DNA of 64,000 bases from Pontitalea aquivivens. Lineage in GTDB: Bacteria; Pseudomonadota; Alphaproteobacteria; Rhodobacterales; Rhodobacteraceae. Each line of letters starts with the position of its first letter. Position 1 is the first letter of the stretch. Below, in pieces: positions 24,157 to 32,006 of the stretch. The DNA is taken from contig NZ_JBKFEY010000015.1 in the NCBI RefSeq assembly GCF_046507575.1, positions 6,438 to 70,437 on the forward strand, written 5' to 3'. Below the pieces are notes generated by a model. That model saw nothing but the letters and a program-made list of their open reading frames with translations. It made no database searches and was not told where the DNA came from. Made by a program: the position numbers and the translations under genes.

Positions 24157-24807
24157 TTAATTCCTGCGGGCGTTGGTGTTTTGGACAGAGACAAAGCCGT
24201 CGATAGCGACCCCGTTGGGGTTGGCGGGCGTCGGGTCCACCCGCAAAACGGTCAGCTCGATGATGCGCCGTTCGGCGCGGTAGTCGGCCCCGAAGCGATA
24301 GGTGATCGTCAGGGGCACTTCGACCTTCCAGAACATGCGTCCGTGATCGATGCCGGTGGACTGGATCAGAGGCGGACCATCGGTGACAGCCGAGACGACA
24401 TAGAAGTTGCGTTGCACCTGGCGCAGGATGTTGGATCGCGCAAAAGCGTCGATGAAATACCGCCCGCCGACCGGCGTGAAGTAATTCTGCACCGCGTAGG
24501 ACAGGTTTTCGCGCCAGTTGATATAGTCATAGGTGTGAACGCTGATCGCGGCCCGAGCCGCGAAATCCGCCAACAGCGCCTGCGAGATATTCGGCTCCGT
24601 CAGCGGTGTAGCCTCGCAAACCGCCTTCGCGTCCTTCGTCCACATCCATTCCGTCTTCGGGTAGGAATTGAACGCGATGATAAGCGCGAGGTTGAAGAGC
24701 AGCGACACGGCCAGCGCAACGCCAAGCCCGACGAGCGTAATGATCGTGAAGCGCTTCTGCGAGCGCACATGATTGTCACGAATTTCGATCTGGGCGTGTG
24801 CGTCCAT
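24157..24807 (-). CDS. traM: TraM/DotI (IcmL)-like inner membrane protein
   Basis: 216 residues. One membrane span at about 22-46 and a periplasmic VirB8-like domain: FAARAAISVHTYDYINWRE, LQRNFYVVSAV-like strands and FWKVEVPLTITYRFGADY. DotI/TraM are the VirB8 equivalents in these systems. It ends directly before the DotH start (TAA-C-ATG). Confidence 0.9.
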   Translation of the reverse strand: MDAHAQIEIRDNHVRSQKRFTIITLVGLGVALAVSLLFNLALIIAFNSYPKTEWMWTKDAKAVCEATPLTEPNISQALLADFAARAAISVHTYDYINWRENLSYAVQNYFTPVGGRYFIDAFARSNILRQVQRNFYVVSAVTDGPPLIQSTGIDHGRMFWKVEVPLTITYRFGADYRAERRIIELTVLRVDPTPANPNGVAIDGFVSVQNTNARRN

Positions 24808-24816
24808 CGACTTCCG

Positions 24817-25155
24817 TCATCCTTCTATGGGAGCCAACGGCTCAAAGACTGGTGTCCGGGGAGTGATTGGTGCCTCGGCCGCAGCAGGCGCGAACTCCTG
24901 CCTTGCAGGTATGCAGCCGTAAGAGGAACCATCCGCGACATAGGGGATTTCCTCGATCCGCGAGAGCATCAGGGCGAAGAAGCCGCCTGCGCAGATAAGG
25001 GAAATGGCGTTTGCGACCAGCAGGCCGTAGGCCAGCGAGCGCAATGATGCGACCTGCATGATCCGCAACGAGGGTGGAACCGGCAGCTCCGGCTGCACAA
25101 GCGCGGGAAGCTGCAAAGGGAGCTTATCGTTCTTGCGCTTGCCGAAGAACATCAC
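24817..25155 (-). CDS. Single-span transfer protein
   Basis: 112 residues with a membrane span at about 41-64. The N-terminal part is Pro/Leu-rich and basic, and the C-terminal part is Pro/Ala-rich and would lie in the periplasm. GTG at 25155 or ATG at 25152 overlaps the stop of the DsbC-like gene. Position before DotI resembles IncI traL, but I do not recognise the sequence. Confidence 0.6.
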   Translation of the reverse strand: MMFFGKRKNDKLPLQLPALVQPELPVPPSLRIMQVASLRSLAYGLLVANAISLICAGGFFALMLSRIEEIPYVADGSSYGCIPARQEFAPAAAEAPITPRTPVFEPLAPIEG

Positions 25156-25904
25156 GAGCCATACGCCTCAAGGATCGTGGCAGCGTCATCGTTGTTGAAG
25201 CCGCGATAGAAGGTTGCCGTGCCATCCGCTCGCGGGATCACGAATGAAGGGACGGCAACCACATCGTTCGCCCCCTCATAGAGAGCGAACAGAATGGCAG
25301 CATTGTCTTGCAGCTGGCCCTGCGTTTCAGCGCTGCCCGTCGCAGCGGGAATCGCACCATCCACAACGGACTGGATTGCCGCCTGCCCTTCGAGGGTGCG
25401 CATCCCTTCGATCATGTCTGCGCCGCTTTTCAGATCGCCCAGCAGCGAGACGGGAATCCAATTGATGTTCGCCTTGCCGTTCAGCTCCTGCATCGCCCGC
25501 TTGCAGTAGGGGCAGCGCGGATCGAAGAAGGCGAATATCGGCTGATCTTGAGCAAGCTCGCCTTCGACCTTGAACGCGGTTGCCTGCGCCAGCGCTGCAA
25601 GCAGCGGAGCGACGGACTCTGCGTCTTGCAGGACTGGCGCGAGCTGCACCGGAACACCGTCCGCATTCAGAGACGGCGCGGGCAGCGGTGCCGGTGCCGG
25701 TGCCGCAATGGTCGGAGCCGCCGCATAAGGAACCGTTGGATATGCCGGAACGGGCTGGGTCGCGGGCATTGCCGGTCGCGCCGAGGCCCGTTCAAGAAAT
25801 GCGACCTTCTGGGAAAGACTCCCAGCATAGAAGCCGCCTGCGCCCGCAATTCCAGCAAGGGCGACCGCGCCCCCGACCAGCAGGCCGTATTTGGTGTTGG
25901 ACAT
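25152..25904 (-). CDS. Membrane-anchored DsbC/DsbG-like thiol-disulfide protein
   Basis: 250 residues. An N-terminal span (about 7-28), a Pro/Ala-rich linker (about 45-80), then a thioredoxin fold with FFDPRCPYCKRAM (CPYC near residue 133-136) and the cis-proline segment VAVPSFVIPRADG. DsbC/DsbG proteins isomerise or protect cysteines in the periplasm. The transfer block encodes several exported cysteine proteins that could be clients. Transcription probably starts at TTGTAA-17-TATAGT just upstream, overlapped by an operator-like motif. Confidence 0.85.
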   Translation of the reverse strand: MSNTKYGLLVGGAVALAGIAGAGGFYAGSLSQKVAFLERASARPAMPATQPVPAYPTVPYAAAPTIAAPAPAPLPAPSLNADGVPVQLAPVLQDAESVAPLLAALAQATAFKVEGELAQDQPIFAFFDPRCPYCKRAMQELNGKANINWIPVSLLGDLKSGADMIEGMRTLEGQAAIQSVVDGAIPAATGSAETQGQLQDNAAILFALYEGANDVVAVPSFVIPRADGTATFYRGFNNDDAATILEAYGS

Positions 25905-25930
25905 GAAAAAACTCCCGTCTGACCAAGAAA

Positions 25931-25974
25931 ACTATACTCGGCCAATCGAGAGTTTACAATCGGTTTTTAGATAG
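25931..25974 (-). promoter_or_regulatory. Promoter with overlapping operator-like motif, site 3
   Basis: On the minus strand TTGTAA (25959-25954), a 17-bp gap and TATAGT (25936-25931) form a good promoter for the DsbC-like gene and those after it. The motif CTATCTAAAAACCGATTG (25974-25957) ends in the TTG that begins the -35 element, so a bound protein would block RNA polymerase. Confidence 0.6.
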
Positions 25975-25989
25975 ATTTAGCGTTTGCCG

Positions 25990-26739
25990 CTACGGGCGGA
26001 ACCCCTGCCCTGGGTTGCGTTCCGGCCGAGCCTGGACACGCTTTTCCAGCTCCGTGGAATAGGACTTTTCGGAAATGAGGCGCTGCTTGGTTTCTGCCAG
26101 CTGATGGGCTGACTGGCGCATTTCCTCGGGTGGCACGAACATAGAGCGGTTTACCAGCGTGTCGAAATGCCGAGTGGCCGGATCGCTCCATACGCGGCTT
26201 TGGAACTGCGCGTTGTATTCGCGGCGAAGCCCGCGCCGGGCTTCCGAGTAGACCGTTTGAAACTCCGTTTCGATCTTCGCCTGGTCGGCCGCAGCGGTTT
26301 CAAGAAGCTGTGCCGCCTTGTCGTAGCTCTTCTCTGTGATCGCTGTCGCTGCTGCGCCGACAGCAACGGAAACCAGCCGTGCATTCTCACGGGTGGCCGC
26401 AACAGCCTTTTCCCAGATGGCTTCTGCCTTCATTTCCAACTGCCGGAACACAGCTTCCGGCGTAGCCGATTGCTCGAAACCCTTAAAGGCTGCGACCTCC
26501 ATACCCTGCTCCGGCTGGCTGGCTTGCAACTGCGCTAAGATCTCCTGACGCTCTTCGCGCTGTGTGTCGGCCGCGAACAGAATCAGCGCTTGCTCAACAG
26601 CATCCCCGCGAACAGGTTCCGAGCGCAGATCCTCCGCTGACAGGTCACGCCGCACCAAGCCACGCTCCTGAAGGAGCTTCAAATAGGGTGACTCTGGCTG
26701 GATCGCCTGGTCAAAAAGGGCCTTTAGCGACGACGACAT
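25990..26739 (-). CDS. Hypothetical helical protein of the transfer block
   Basis: 249 residues, almost all helical and charged, likely coiled coil; a weakly hydrophobic stretch near 125-137 (LVSVAVGAAATAI) could be membrane-associated. Not recognised. It has its own operator-like motif upstream (26799-26816) and is followed by the promoter at 25931-25974, so it may form a single-gene unit. ATG at 26739. Confidence 0.65.
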   Translation of the reverse strand: MSSSLKALFDQAIQPESPYLKLLQERGLVRRDLSAEDLRSEPVRGDAVEQALILFAADTQREERQEILAQLQASQPEQGMEVAAFKGFEQSATPEAVFRQLEMKAEAIWEKAVAATRENARLVSVAVGAAATAITEKSYDKAAQLLETAAADQAKIETEFQTVYSEARRGLRREYNAQFQSRVWSDPATRHFDTLVNRSMFVPPEEMRQSAHQLAETKQRLISEKSYSTELEKRVQARPERNPGQGFRP

Positions 26740-26798
26740 ATGGCGCTCCGGTGCTTCTTCTCTTGTTCGCTCATAGGAGCAGTATCTCTATATGCTCT

Positions 26799-26816
26799 CA
26801 ACTTGTGTTTAGATAA
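26799..26816. promoter_or_regulatory. Plasmid-wide operator-like motif, site 4
   Basis: On the minus strand TTATCTAAACACAAGTTG, with the final TTG starting a possible -35 TTGAGA for the gene at 25990-26739. Fewer matches than sites 1-3 but the TATCTAAA core and TTG end are kept. Confidence 0.5.
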
Positions 26817-26876
26817 AGAGTTTAACCTGCGAGAACCCAACGCGCTATAGGCAGATTCGTCGCTTCCTCTTGTCTT

Positions 26877-27413
26877 TTAAGGCACGGAAGCGCTCACGAA
26901 CGCGAACAAAAGTGCGTATCCCAAAGGCATGGCGATGCTCTTCTGGAAGCAAAATCGCACGGAAGCGGCGGCGCAACCGGCCCATAGGACCATGGCTGCA
27001 TCCTGTGTCCCTTCCCGGCCGCTCTCAAATTTCATATCAACCAGCTCGCAGCCAAACAGTGCTGCGTCGTTCTCGCGGATGGTAGCAACCGGCGGCGCTG
27101 GGTATGCAGACGGTCGAACTCGCTCATAGTATTCACGCGCAACCGCATAGTAGATCGGCGCGAAAGTCTCGTTCCGATACCAGAAGTCGTTCACAACCAT
27201 CGCAGCTGCGCCGTCCACGCCCTCATCGTCCGGGATCAGTCGGGGCGCGTTTGGCGCAATGAACTCCAAGGCGTCCATCGGCGCCAGACCATCAACAACC
27301 TCGGCAAGGCCGACCGCAACAATGTCGCAGGCGGCATCACCATCCTTGACGCTCATGATCTCGAAGACAGCCTCAAAGACCGCCGCCTCGAAAACCTCTA
27401 ACGGACCCGCCAT
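26877..27413 (-). CDS. Hypothetical protein, weakly membrane-associated
   Basis: 178 residues; ATG at 27413 overlaps the IcmT-like gene by 16 bp. The last 40 residues hold hydrophobic stretches (VLWAGCAAASVRF and LGYALLFAFVSA), suggesting a C-terminal membrane anchor. The middle is acidic and aromatic (NDFWYRNETFAPIYYAVARE). Not recognised. Confidence 0.6.
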   Translation of the reverse strand: MAGPLEVFEAAVFEAVFEIMSVKDGDAACDIVAVGLAEVVDGLAPMDALEFIAPNAPRLIPDDEGVDGAAAMVVNDFWYRNETFAPIYYAVAREYYERVRPSAYPAPPVATIRENDAALFGCELVDMKFESGREGTQDAAMVLWAGCAAASVRFCFQKSIAMPLGYALLFAFVSASVP

Positions 27414-27685
27414 TTGTTGCCCTTCACGAACCGCGTAATCATCATTCGCACCCACTCAAAGGGTGTGATTTTCCACTTGGCATTCAGGTAGTAGATCAGC
27501 CCGGCGTAGATCAGCCAGCCGAAGGCCACCGGCTTGAACATCCCCAACCATGCGGCCGGGATCATCGCCGGAAGCCCGAGCAGGATCGAAGAGTGCAACC
27601 CCGCCACGGTCGTGGGCACCCCGGTAAAGCGCCACCGCTCCGAGACTAAGACGCTCTCGCGGTCAAACTCATCGTCGTCTCTCAT
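27398..27685 (-). CDS. traK: TraK/IcmT-like small membrane protein
   Basis: 95 residues. WRFTGVPTTVAG, two spans (about 33-48 and 51-68) and the C-terminal FEWVRMMITRFVKG follow the pattern of IcmT and IncI TraK, which also lie just after DotB. It overlaps the M15-type peptidase gene by 4 bp. Confidence 0.7.
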   Translation of the reverse strand: MRDDDEFDRESVLVSERWRFTGVPTTVAGLHSSILLGLPAMIPAAWLGMFKPVAFGWLIYAGLIYYLNAKWKITPFEWVRMMITRFVKGNKWRVR

Positions 27686-28248
27686 AGTTTCATCCCTTTT
27701 CCTGCCCAGCGTCGGCCCGTCGCGCCGGTATCAACATGGGTGAATGTTCGGTAGCGCCCAAGCCCCGAGACATTCAGCGAAGACGCCATGCGGAACACGG
27801 CATCGGGTGGGAAGCTGCGCAGGTTGAAATCCCCTGCCCTGCCCGTGATGTGATAGGAGTTGCGAGCCGCGCCTTCGATAGTGGCGTTGCGCCGCGCCGT
27901 CCGGTAGCCTGAATTCATGTCGATCCGACACGGTGCCCCAGCATTCATCGACAGGTTGGTCTGGATGTTCGCCAGAAATGTGAACAGCATCGGGTCGATG
28001 TAGACGGCAGCATCCTCGTCGCGCCAATCCCGCCACAGCCAGGACAGGAGACGGATCGCCTGTGGCTCATAGTTAACACCATCCCAATGCCGGATGGTCA
28101 GCTCTTCCCCCTTCGCATTTTTCACCCAGATGCGGTCATATCCGACCTCATCCCACGGCGATGCTTCGCTGGGGCTTGGGAGGGCATAGGAGCCGAGAGC
28201 GGCAACGATGCCGAAGACGGCGCTGCGCCGCGACAGATCATAGGCCAT
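27682..28248 (-). CDS. Exported M15/DUF882-type peptidoglycan peptidase
   Basis: 188 residues. A twin-arginine-like signal (SRRSAVFGIVAALG) precedes a D-Ala-D-Ala carboxypeptidase-like fold: NSGYRTARRNATIEGAARNS, YHITGRAGDFNL and THVDTGATGRRW hold the His, Asp and His zinc ligands of the M15 family. It would trim or open the cell wall for the transfer channel. The start at 28248 was chosen because GAGGATG lies upstream and DotB ends at 28238; an ATG two codons earlier is possible. Confidence 0.85.
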   Translation of the reverse strand: MAYDLSRRSAVFGIVAALGSYALPSPSEASPWDEVGYDRIWVKNAKGEELTIRHWDGVNYEPQAIRLLSWLWRDWRDEDAAVYIDPMLFTFLANIQTNLSMNAGAPCRIDMNSGYRTARRNATIEGAARNSYHITGRAGDFNLRSFPPDAVFRMASSLNVSGLGRYRTFTHVDTGATGRRWAGKGMKL

Positions 28249-29407
28249 TTTCATCCTCGCCATAGGTGCGGTAGAGCGTGAGGCGCATCCGGTCATCGAT
28301 CCGACCGGCGTGATACGCCTCATCGATAGAAGCTCGCATTGGGCAAGCGTTTTCGGGGTTCTTCATCAGCTCGCGCAGAACCTCGATATGCCGGGAATAT
28401 CCAGCCTCAAGCAGACGCTGCTTGTCGGCGTTCGTGAGGTAGATCCAATCGCGCAGCACAACCATTTCGCCGTCCGCGCCACGAATACGCGCCTGCGACA
28501 TGAACAGCCTGGACGCATTCACCTGGGCCGCAAACATGCGGTCATGCTGGTAGACGGGGAAGTTCAGCACCAAGCGCTGGATGATCTCCAGGCAGCTGTT
28601 GGCGTGGGTGGTTCCAAACAGCGGGTGGCCCGCTGCGGCCACCTCATGCGCCGCTTCAATCGTCTCGGTATCCCTGATTTCCCCGATCACGATAAGAGAC
28701 GGGTGACGGCGCAGCGAGTTACGAACGCCAGCGGCAAAAGACGGCAGATGCGTCCCGATTTCGGCCTGGTGAACATAGGAGTGCGCCGAGGGGATGGAGT
28801 GGAACAGGTATTCCACCGGAGCCTCATAGGTCACGATCTTGCCCTTGATCGCGGTATCGCCTTCGAGGATCTCGCGCTGGCAGGCCGCAAAGGTGGTCGA
28901 TTTCCCCGATCCTGTCGGCCCGGCAATCAGGAACGATCCTTGCGTCACCGCGAACCGGCTGCGCAGCGCCTTCGGAAAGTCCACCTGATCCATGGTCAGC
29001 GGCACCGAGTTGATGCGGCGCATCGTGGCGTCAAAGCCAAGCCCACTGCCAGCGAACCCGCCCGTAATGTTCAGACGAAAGCGGTGCTGCAAAGGCTCAC
29101 CGCTTTCGTCCTTCTCAACCGGATCATCTACGGTGATTGCCTTGTCGAAATCGGAGCCGCTTCCGACTTTCGCAATCACGTTGTCCGACCCGGTGATCTT
29201 CTTGAGAACCCGCTCGACCTGGCTCCCGTTCAAGGTGTAGCGCGTGACCGAGAGCATTTCACCCTTGTGCAGGGTGAGCACCGGCATGTCGGTGGAAATG
29301 AAAATATCATCCACCTTCATGCGGGCAAGAAACGCCAAGAGCGGAATGACCGCATCGGGATCAGACAGATGCGGCCCGCTGTAATCGAGAGGATTGCCAA
29401 TCCACAC
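28238..29407 (-). CDS. traJ: TraJ/DotB-like secretion ATPase
   Basis: 389 residues from the GTG at 29407 with GGAGG upstream. It has the PilT/VirB11 layout: Walker A AGPTGSGKSTT near 164, the Asp box and IVIGEIRDTETIEAA (Walker B), and the His box FGTTHANS. DotB/TraJ is the hexameric ATPase docking on DotO. It begins immediately before the DotC stop region and overlaps the peptidase gene. Confidence 0.93.
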   Translation of the reverse strand: MWIGNPLDYSGPHLSDPDAVIPLLAFLARMKVDDIFISTDMPVLTLHKGEMLSVTRYTLNGSQVERVLKKITGSDNVIAKVGSGSDFDKAITVDDPVEKDESGEPLQHRFRLNITGGFAGSGLGFDATMRRINSVPLTMDQVDFPKALRSRFAVTQGSFLIAGPTGSGKSTTFAACQREILEGDTAIKGKIVTYEAPVEYLFHSIPSAHSYVHQAEIGTHLPSFAAGVRNSLRRHPSLIVIGEIRDTETIEAAHEVAAAGHPLFGTTHANSCLEIIQRLVLNFPVYQHDRMFAAQVNASRLFMSQARIRGADGEMVVLRDWIYLTNADKQRLLEAGYSRHIEVLRELMKNPENACPMRASIDEAYHAGRIDDRMRLTLYRTYGEDENGL

Positions 29408-29409
29408 GG

Positions 29410-30318
29410 TTAGGGCCTCCGAAACCGAGGGGCCACGTTGAGCCGCAAGGTGCGCTCGTTCTGGTGTGCCCGCGTTCCACCCTCGGTGACGCGCCACCGG
29501 CTGACTTCCGTGTTCAGATTCGGCAGCGAAACGACGCCTTGGCGCGACAGCTCGTGGTAGCGAAGCATCCCACCATAGTCGCGATTGAGGATGTTCCAGC
29601 CGGTCACAAAGCCGCGCCTGGCCTCGGTGATGCCAGCATACCAGCCGGTCGAAGCACCTTCGCGCCACGCCTCTTCTTCCTTTGCCGTCTCAACCGAAAG
29701 ACCTTGTGGCGCGGCAATCGGCTGGATCGGCAATGTCAGGTATGATTGCCAGCGCGGCGGCTCCATCGCCAAGCGAGCATCCTTCACGATCTCGAAGGAG
29801 CTATTCGAGAAATAAAGGAGCTGGCCGGATGCCTCCTGGATATTGTTGATCCGGGTGATGACAGGCGGGATCACATAGGTCTGGATCATCAGCCTGCGGA
29901 AATTGAACCGTTGGTTCAGGTTCGACACATAGCGCCGCTGAACGATCTCGTTGATCCGCCGCGCCTCGTCGGCATAACCAGCGCGAATGCCAACGCCACG
30001 AGCTGCATCGTAGATCACCCGCAGCTTGGGATCGGACGGAACGAAGCTCTGCGTCCGGCGATAGAAGTTGCTGTTCGGGTTTACGATGTCGTTATAGCGC
30101 ACGTTCGTGGACGGGGCGTTGACGGTGTTGAGGACGAACGACGACGATTCATCCTCCATGCCCCGGCAGGCGCTCTGCCGTCTTTCGTCAGGATCGGAGC
30201 AATCCGGCGCTGGGGCGACCAGCGGCGTCCCCGGCGTCGGCAGTTGTTGGGCGACCGCACCCCACCCGGACATGCAGGCGGCGGCGCAGGCGATGATGAG
30301 AGTGCGCTTGAGCATCAT
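29410..30318 (-). CDS. traI: TraI/DotC-like outer-membrane core protein
   Basis: 302 residues. A signal peptide (about 1-22) ends at AVAQQ. The body matches DotC/TraI: VIYDAARGVGIRAGYADEA, IVQRRYVSNLNQRFNF, YVIPPVITR, WREGASTGWYAGITEARRG and DYGGMLRYHEL. DotC forms the outer-membrane ring with DotD and DotH. DotC is a lipoprotein in Legionella; here no cysteine follows the cleavage region at the usual +1 place, so it may be a soluble periplasmic form. Confidence 0.9.
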   Translation of the reverse strand: MMLKRTLIIACAAACMSGWGAVAQQLPTPGTPLVAPAPDCSDPDERRQSACRGMEDESSSFVLNTVNAPSTNVRYNDIVNPNSNFYRRTQSFVPSDPKLRVIYDAARGVGIRAGYADEARRINEIVQRRYVSNLNQRFNFRRLMIQTYVIPPVITRINNIQEASGQLLYFSNSSFEIVKDARLAMEPPRWQSYLTLPIQPIAAPQGLSVETAKEEEAWREGASTGWYAGITEARRGFVTGWNILNRDYGGMLRYHELSRQGVVSLPNLNTEVSRWRVTEGGTRAHQNERTLRLNVAPRFRRP

Positions 30319-30326
30319 ATCGGCCT

Positions 30327-30632
30327 CTATTTGAGTTTTGGTGTGGGCGGATTTGACAACAGCGAGTCTGCCCCCGTGCTCGCCTCTTGCTTCGAGCGAA
30401 TTCGCTCGAAGACGGAAAAGTTGTGGCTTCCCTTGAAATGCCGGTCGAACTCGGCACGGTCGAAGCCCTGCATCTGCTGCCAGGCTATGACCAGCATCGC
30501 CCGCATGGCGTGACTGCCGCGCATCCGCACCGACTTGTCGATGAACTCGCTGATCGCAGCCTCGATCTCGCTCTCCGGGTTGAGATACGTCCGCGACTGG
30601 CGCAGCTCGGATTTGCGACCTCGCCTCGCCAT
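30327..30632 (-). CDS. ParR-like adaptor protein (candidate)
   Basis: 101 residues, basic N-terminus (MARRGRKSEL), helical middle and a polar tail. It overlaps the ParM-like gene stop (TAATG), the usual place of the DNA-binding adaptor in actin-type partition operons. I see no clear ribbon-helix-helix, so the call rests on position and size. It could also be a transfer protein unrelated to partition. Confidence 0.5.
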   Translation of the reverse strand: MARRGRKSELRQSRTYLNPESEIEAAISEFIDKSVRMRGSHAMRAMLVIAWQQMQGFDRAEFDRHFKGSHNFSVFERIRSKQEASTGADSLLSNPPTPKLK

Positions 30633-31699
30633 TACGAGCGCCCCCCACCATTGCCATTGGACGCCCGCGCCTTGAGCAGACCACGCACAGGAGCTTGCTC
30701 CGGGTTCTCCACGCCAAGGACGGCATCGCTGGGGAACTGTTCAGCAACGATACCGCCAAACACACGGGCACCCCCGCCGACAAACAGAACGTGGTCAACC
30801 TCCCCTGCCTCGACCTCGCCTTTCAGCTGGTCCAACCCCGACACCCGCATGAGGGCAACGGCCTCGCGAATGGCATCATCGACAAGATCGCTCACATCGA
30901 TACGAGTGCCCGCCGTCAGGATTGTCGGGTCTGTGCGCAGCTGGGGAAGATCGATCACGTCTCGGTAGCTGTGACGCTCGACCAGGCGCTGGTCGATCTG
31001 CGAGGCCGCTTCCTCGGTGCCGAGGCCAAATTCGTGATAGCGGCTCATGACAAGCGTTGGCAGCAATTCTCCCGTCCACTCGACATAGTGGATGCGTGTC
31101 CCTGTCGCCCCGAAGTCCACGACCGCGACGGTGGCCCCTACCCTGACGCGATCCTCGGTGAACTCGACCAGATCATCTTGCGTCGTCGCAGGAGACTTGA
31201 TGGCGAGATCGTAAATGGCCCAGGCCGTCTCCACGCTGGCCGTTGCCTGATGCAACTTCCACTTCGATGCAGCGGGCCGACCGGACGCCGGATCGATGGT
31301 GCCGACCGGCATTTTCAGAAGTGAGGTTTCCGCCTCCCGAACCCGGTTCGTTTGATCTTCGCCACCGCAAAAGAGGATGGGCGCGGGCTGCGTCAGAATG
31401 ACGTTCGTCTTCCCCGTCACAGAGAGCTTCGTCATCGCATGTTCGATCAGCACACGACGCTTGGCATTCGAGGGTTCGCGGAAGTTAGCTGCCCCGACCG
31501 GGAACACCCCATAGTCCTGTGCGAGCGCCGAGTAGATCTGAAAATTGTTCGTGGTCTTCCCGAGGCAATAAACGCCCCCGGCCTGTTCGCTGACAAGTCC
31601 TCGCACCACAGACGAAGAGAAGCTGATCCCGCGCACAGTCTGGCCGACCAGCGCAGCGGCTTTCGTTGACGCCAAGCCCGTGTCGATCACGATCAGCAT
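30632..31699 (-). CDS. ParM/StbA-like actin-family ATPase
   Basis: 355 residues. Actin-fold signatures: IDTGLASTKAA (phosphate-1, about 5-15), VVDFGATGTRIHYV (phosphate-2, about 190) and VLFVGGGARVFGG (adenosine, about 303). ParM proteins polymerise to push sister plasmids apart. Unusually, it lies in the transfer operon: its start overlaps the lipoprotein stop (TGATG) and the DotC-like gene follows the small partner. This would be a second partition system beside ParA/RHH; a role in transfer is possible. Confidence 0.8.
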   Translation of the reverse strand: MLIVIDTGLASTKAAALVGQTVRGISFSSSVVRGLVSEQAGGVYCLGKTTNNFQIYSALAQDYGVFPVGAANFREPSNAKRRVLIEHAMTKLSVTGKTNVILTQPAPILFCGGEDQTNRVREAETSLLKMPVGTIDPASGRPAASKWKLHQATASVETAWAIYDLAIKSPATTQDDLVEFTEDRVRVGATVAVVDFGATGTRIHYVEWTGELLPTLVMSRYHEFGLGTEEAASQIDQRLVERHSYRDVIDLPQLRTDPTILTAGTRIDVSDLVDDAIREAVALMRVSGLDQLKGEVEAGEVDHVLFVGGGARVFGGIVAEQFPSDAVLGVENPEQAPVRGLLKARASNGNGGGRS

Positions 31700-31839
31700 C
31701 AGTAGCCCACATACCCGCCAGAGCTATTGATGACGCGGTTGACGAACTGCTCTGTCGTCTCTTCCGGCTTGATCGTTGACTGCGTGGAAGCACATGCCGA
31801 GAGCGCCCCGAGGGCAAGGACGAGTGCCAGGATCTTCAT
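31699..31839 (-). CDS. 46-residue lipoprotein in the TraH/DotD position
   Basis: 46 residues: MKILALVLALGALSACAST has a clear lipobox (LSAC, cysteine 16), leaving a mature peptide of about 31 residues ending SSGGYVGY. It occupies the first place of the transfer operon, where IncI systems carry the larger lipoprotein TraH (DotD). The size is that of VirB7, not DotD. AGGAG upstream of the ATG. The operator-like motif at 31893-31910 controls the unit. Confidence 0.75.
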   Translation of the reverse strand: MKILALVLALGALSACASTQSTIKPEETTEQFVNRVINSSGGYVGY

Positions 31840-31892
31840 GACGGATACTCCTGAAAAATGCAGAGGGTTTCCGCCCGACGATATGCCGCACT

Positions 31893-31910
31893 CAATCTAA
31901 ATACAATACA
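31893..31910. promoter_or_regulatory. Plasmid-wide operator-like motif, site 5
   Basis: CAATCTAAATACAATACA. On the minus strand TTGTAT (within the motif), 17 bp and TATCGT form a promoter for the lipoprotein-ParM-DotC-DotB unit. The TTG of the motif again starts the -35 element. Confidence 0.55.
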
Positions 31911-32006
31911 GAAATTTACGCCTTGCCCTCGTAAACGCTGGCATTTTTGCGAAGGCTACAGTATACTTTTACGACCACCACCCCCCCGTTAGTGTATGTT
32001 ATCAAA

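Noticed and set aside
22608..24206. Plus-strand frame opposite DotG and DotH
   Set aside because: Shadow; DotH and DotG on the minus strand have signal peptide and domain evidence.
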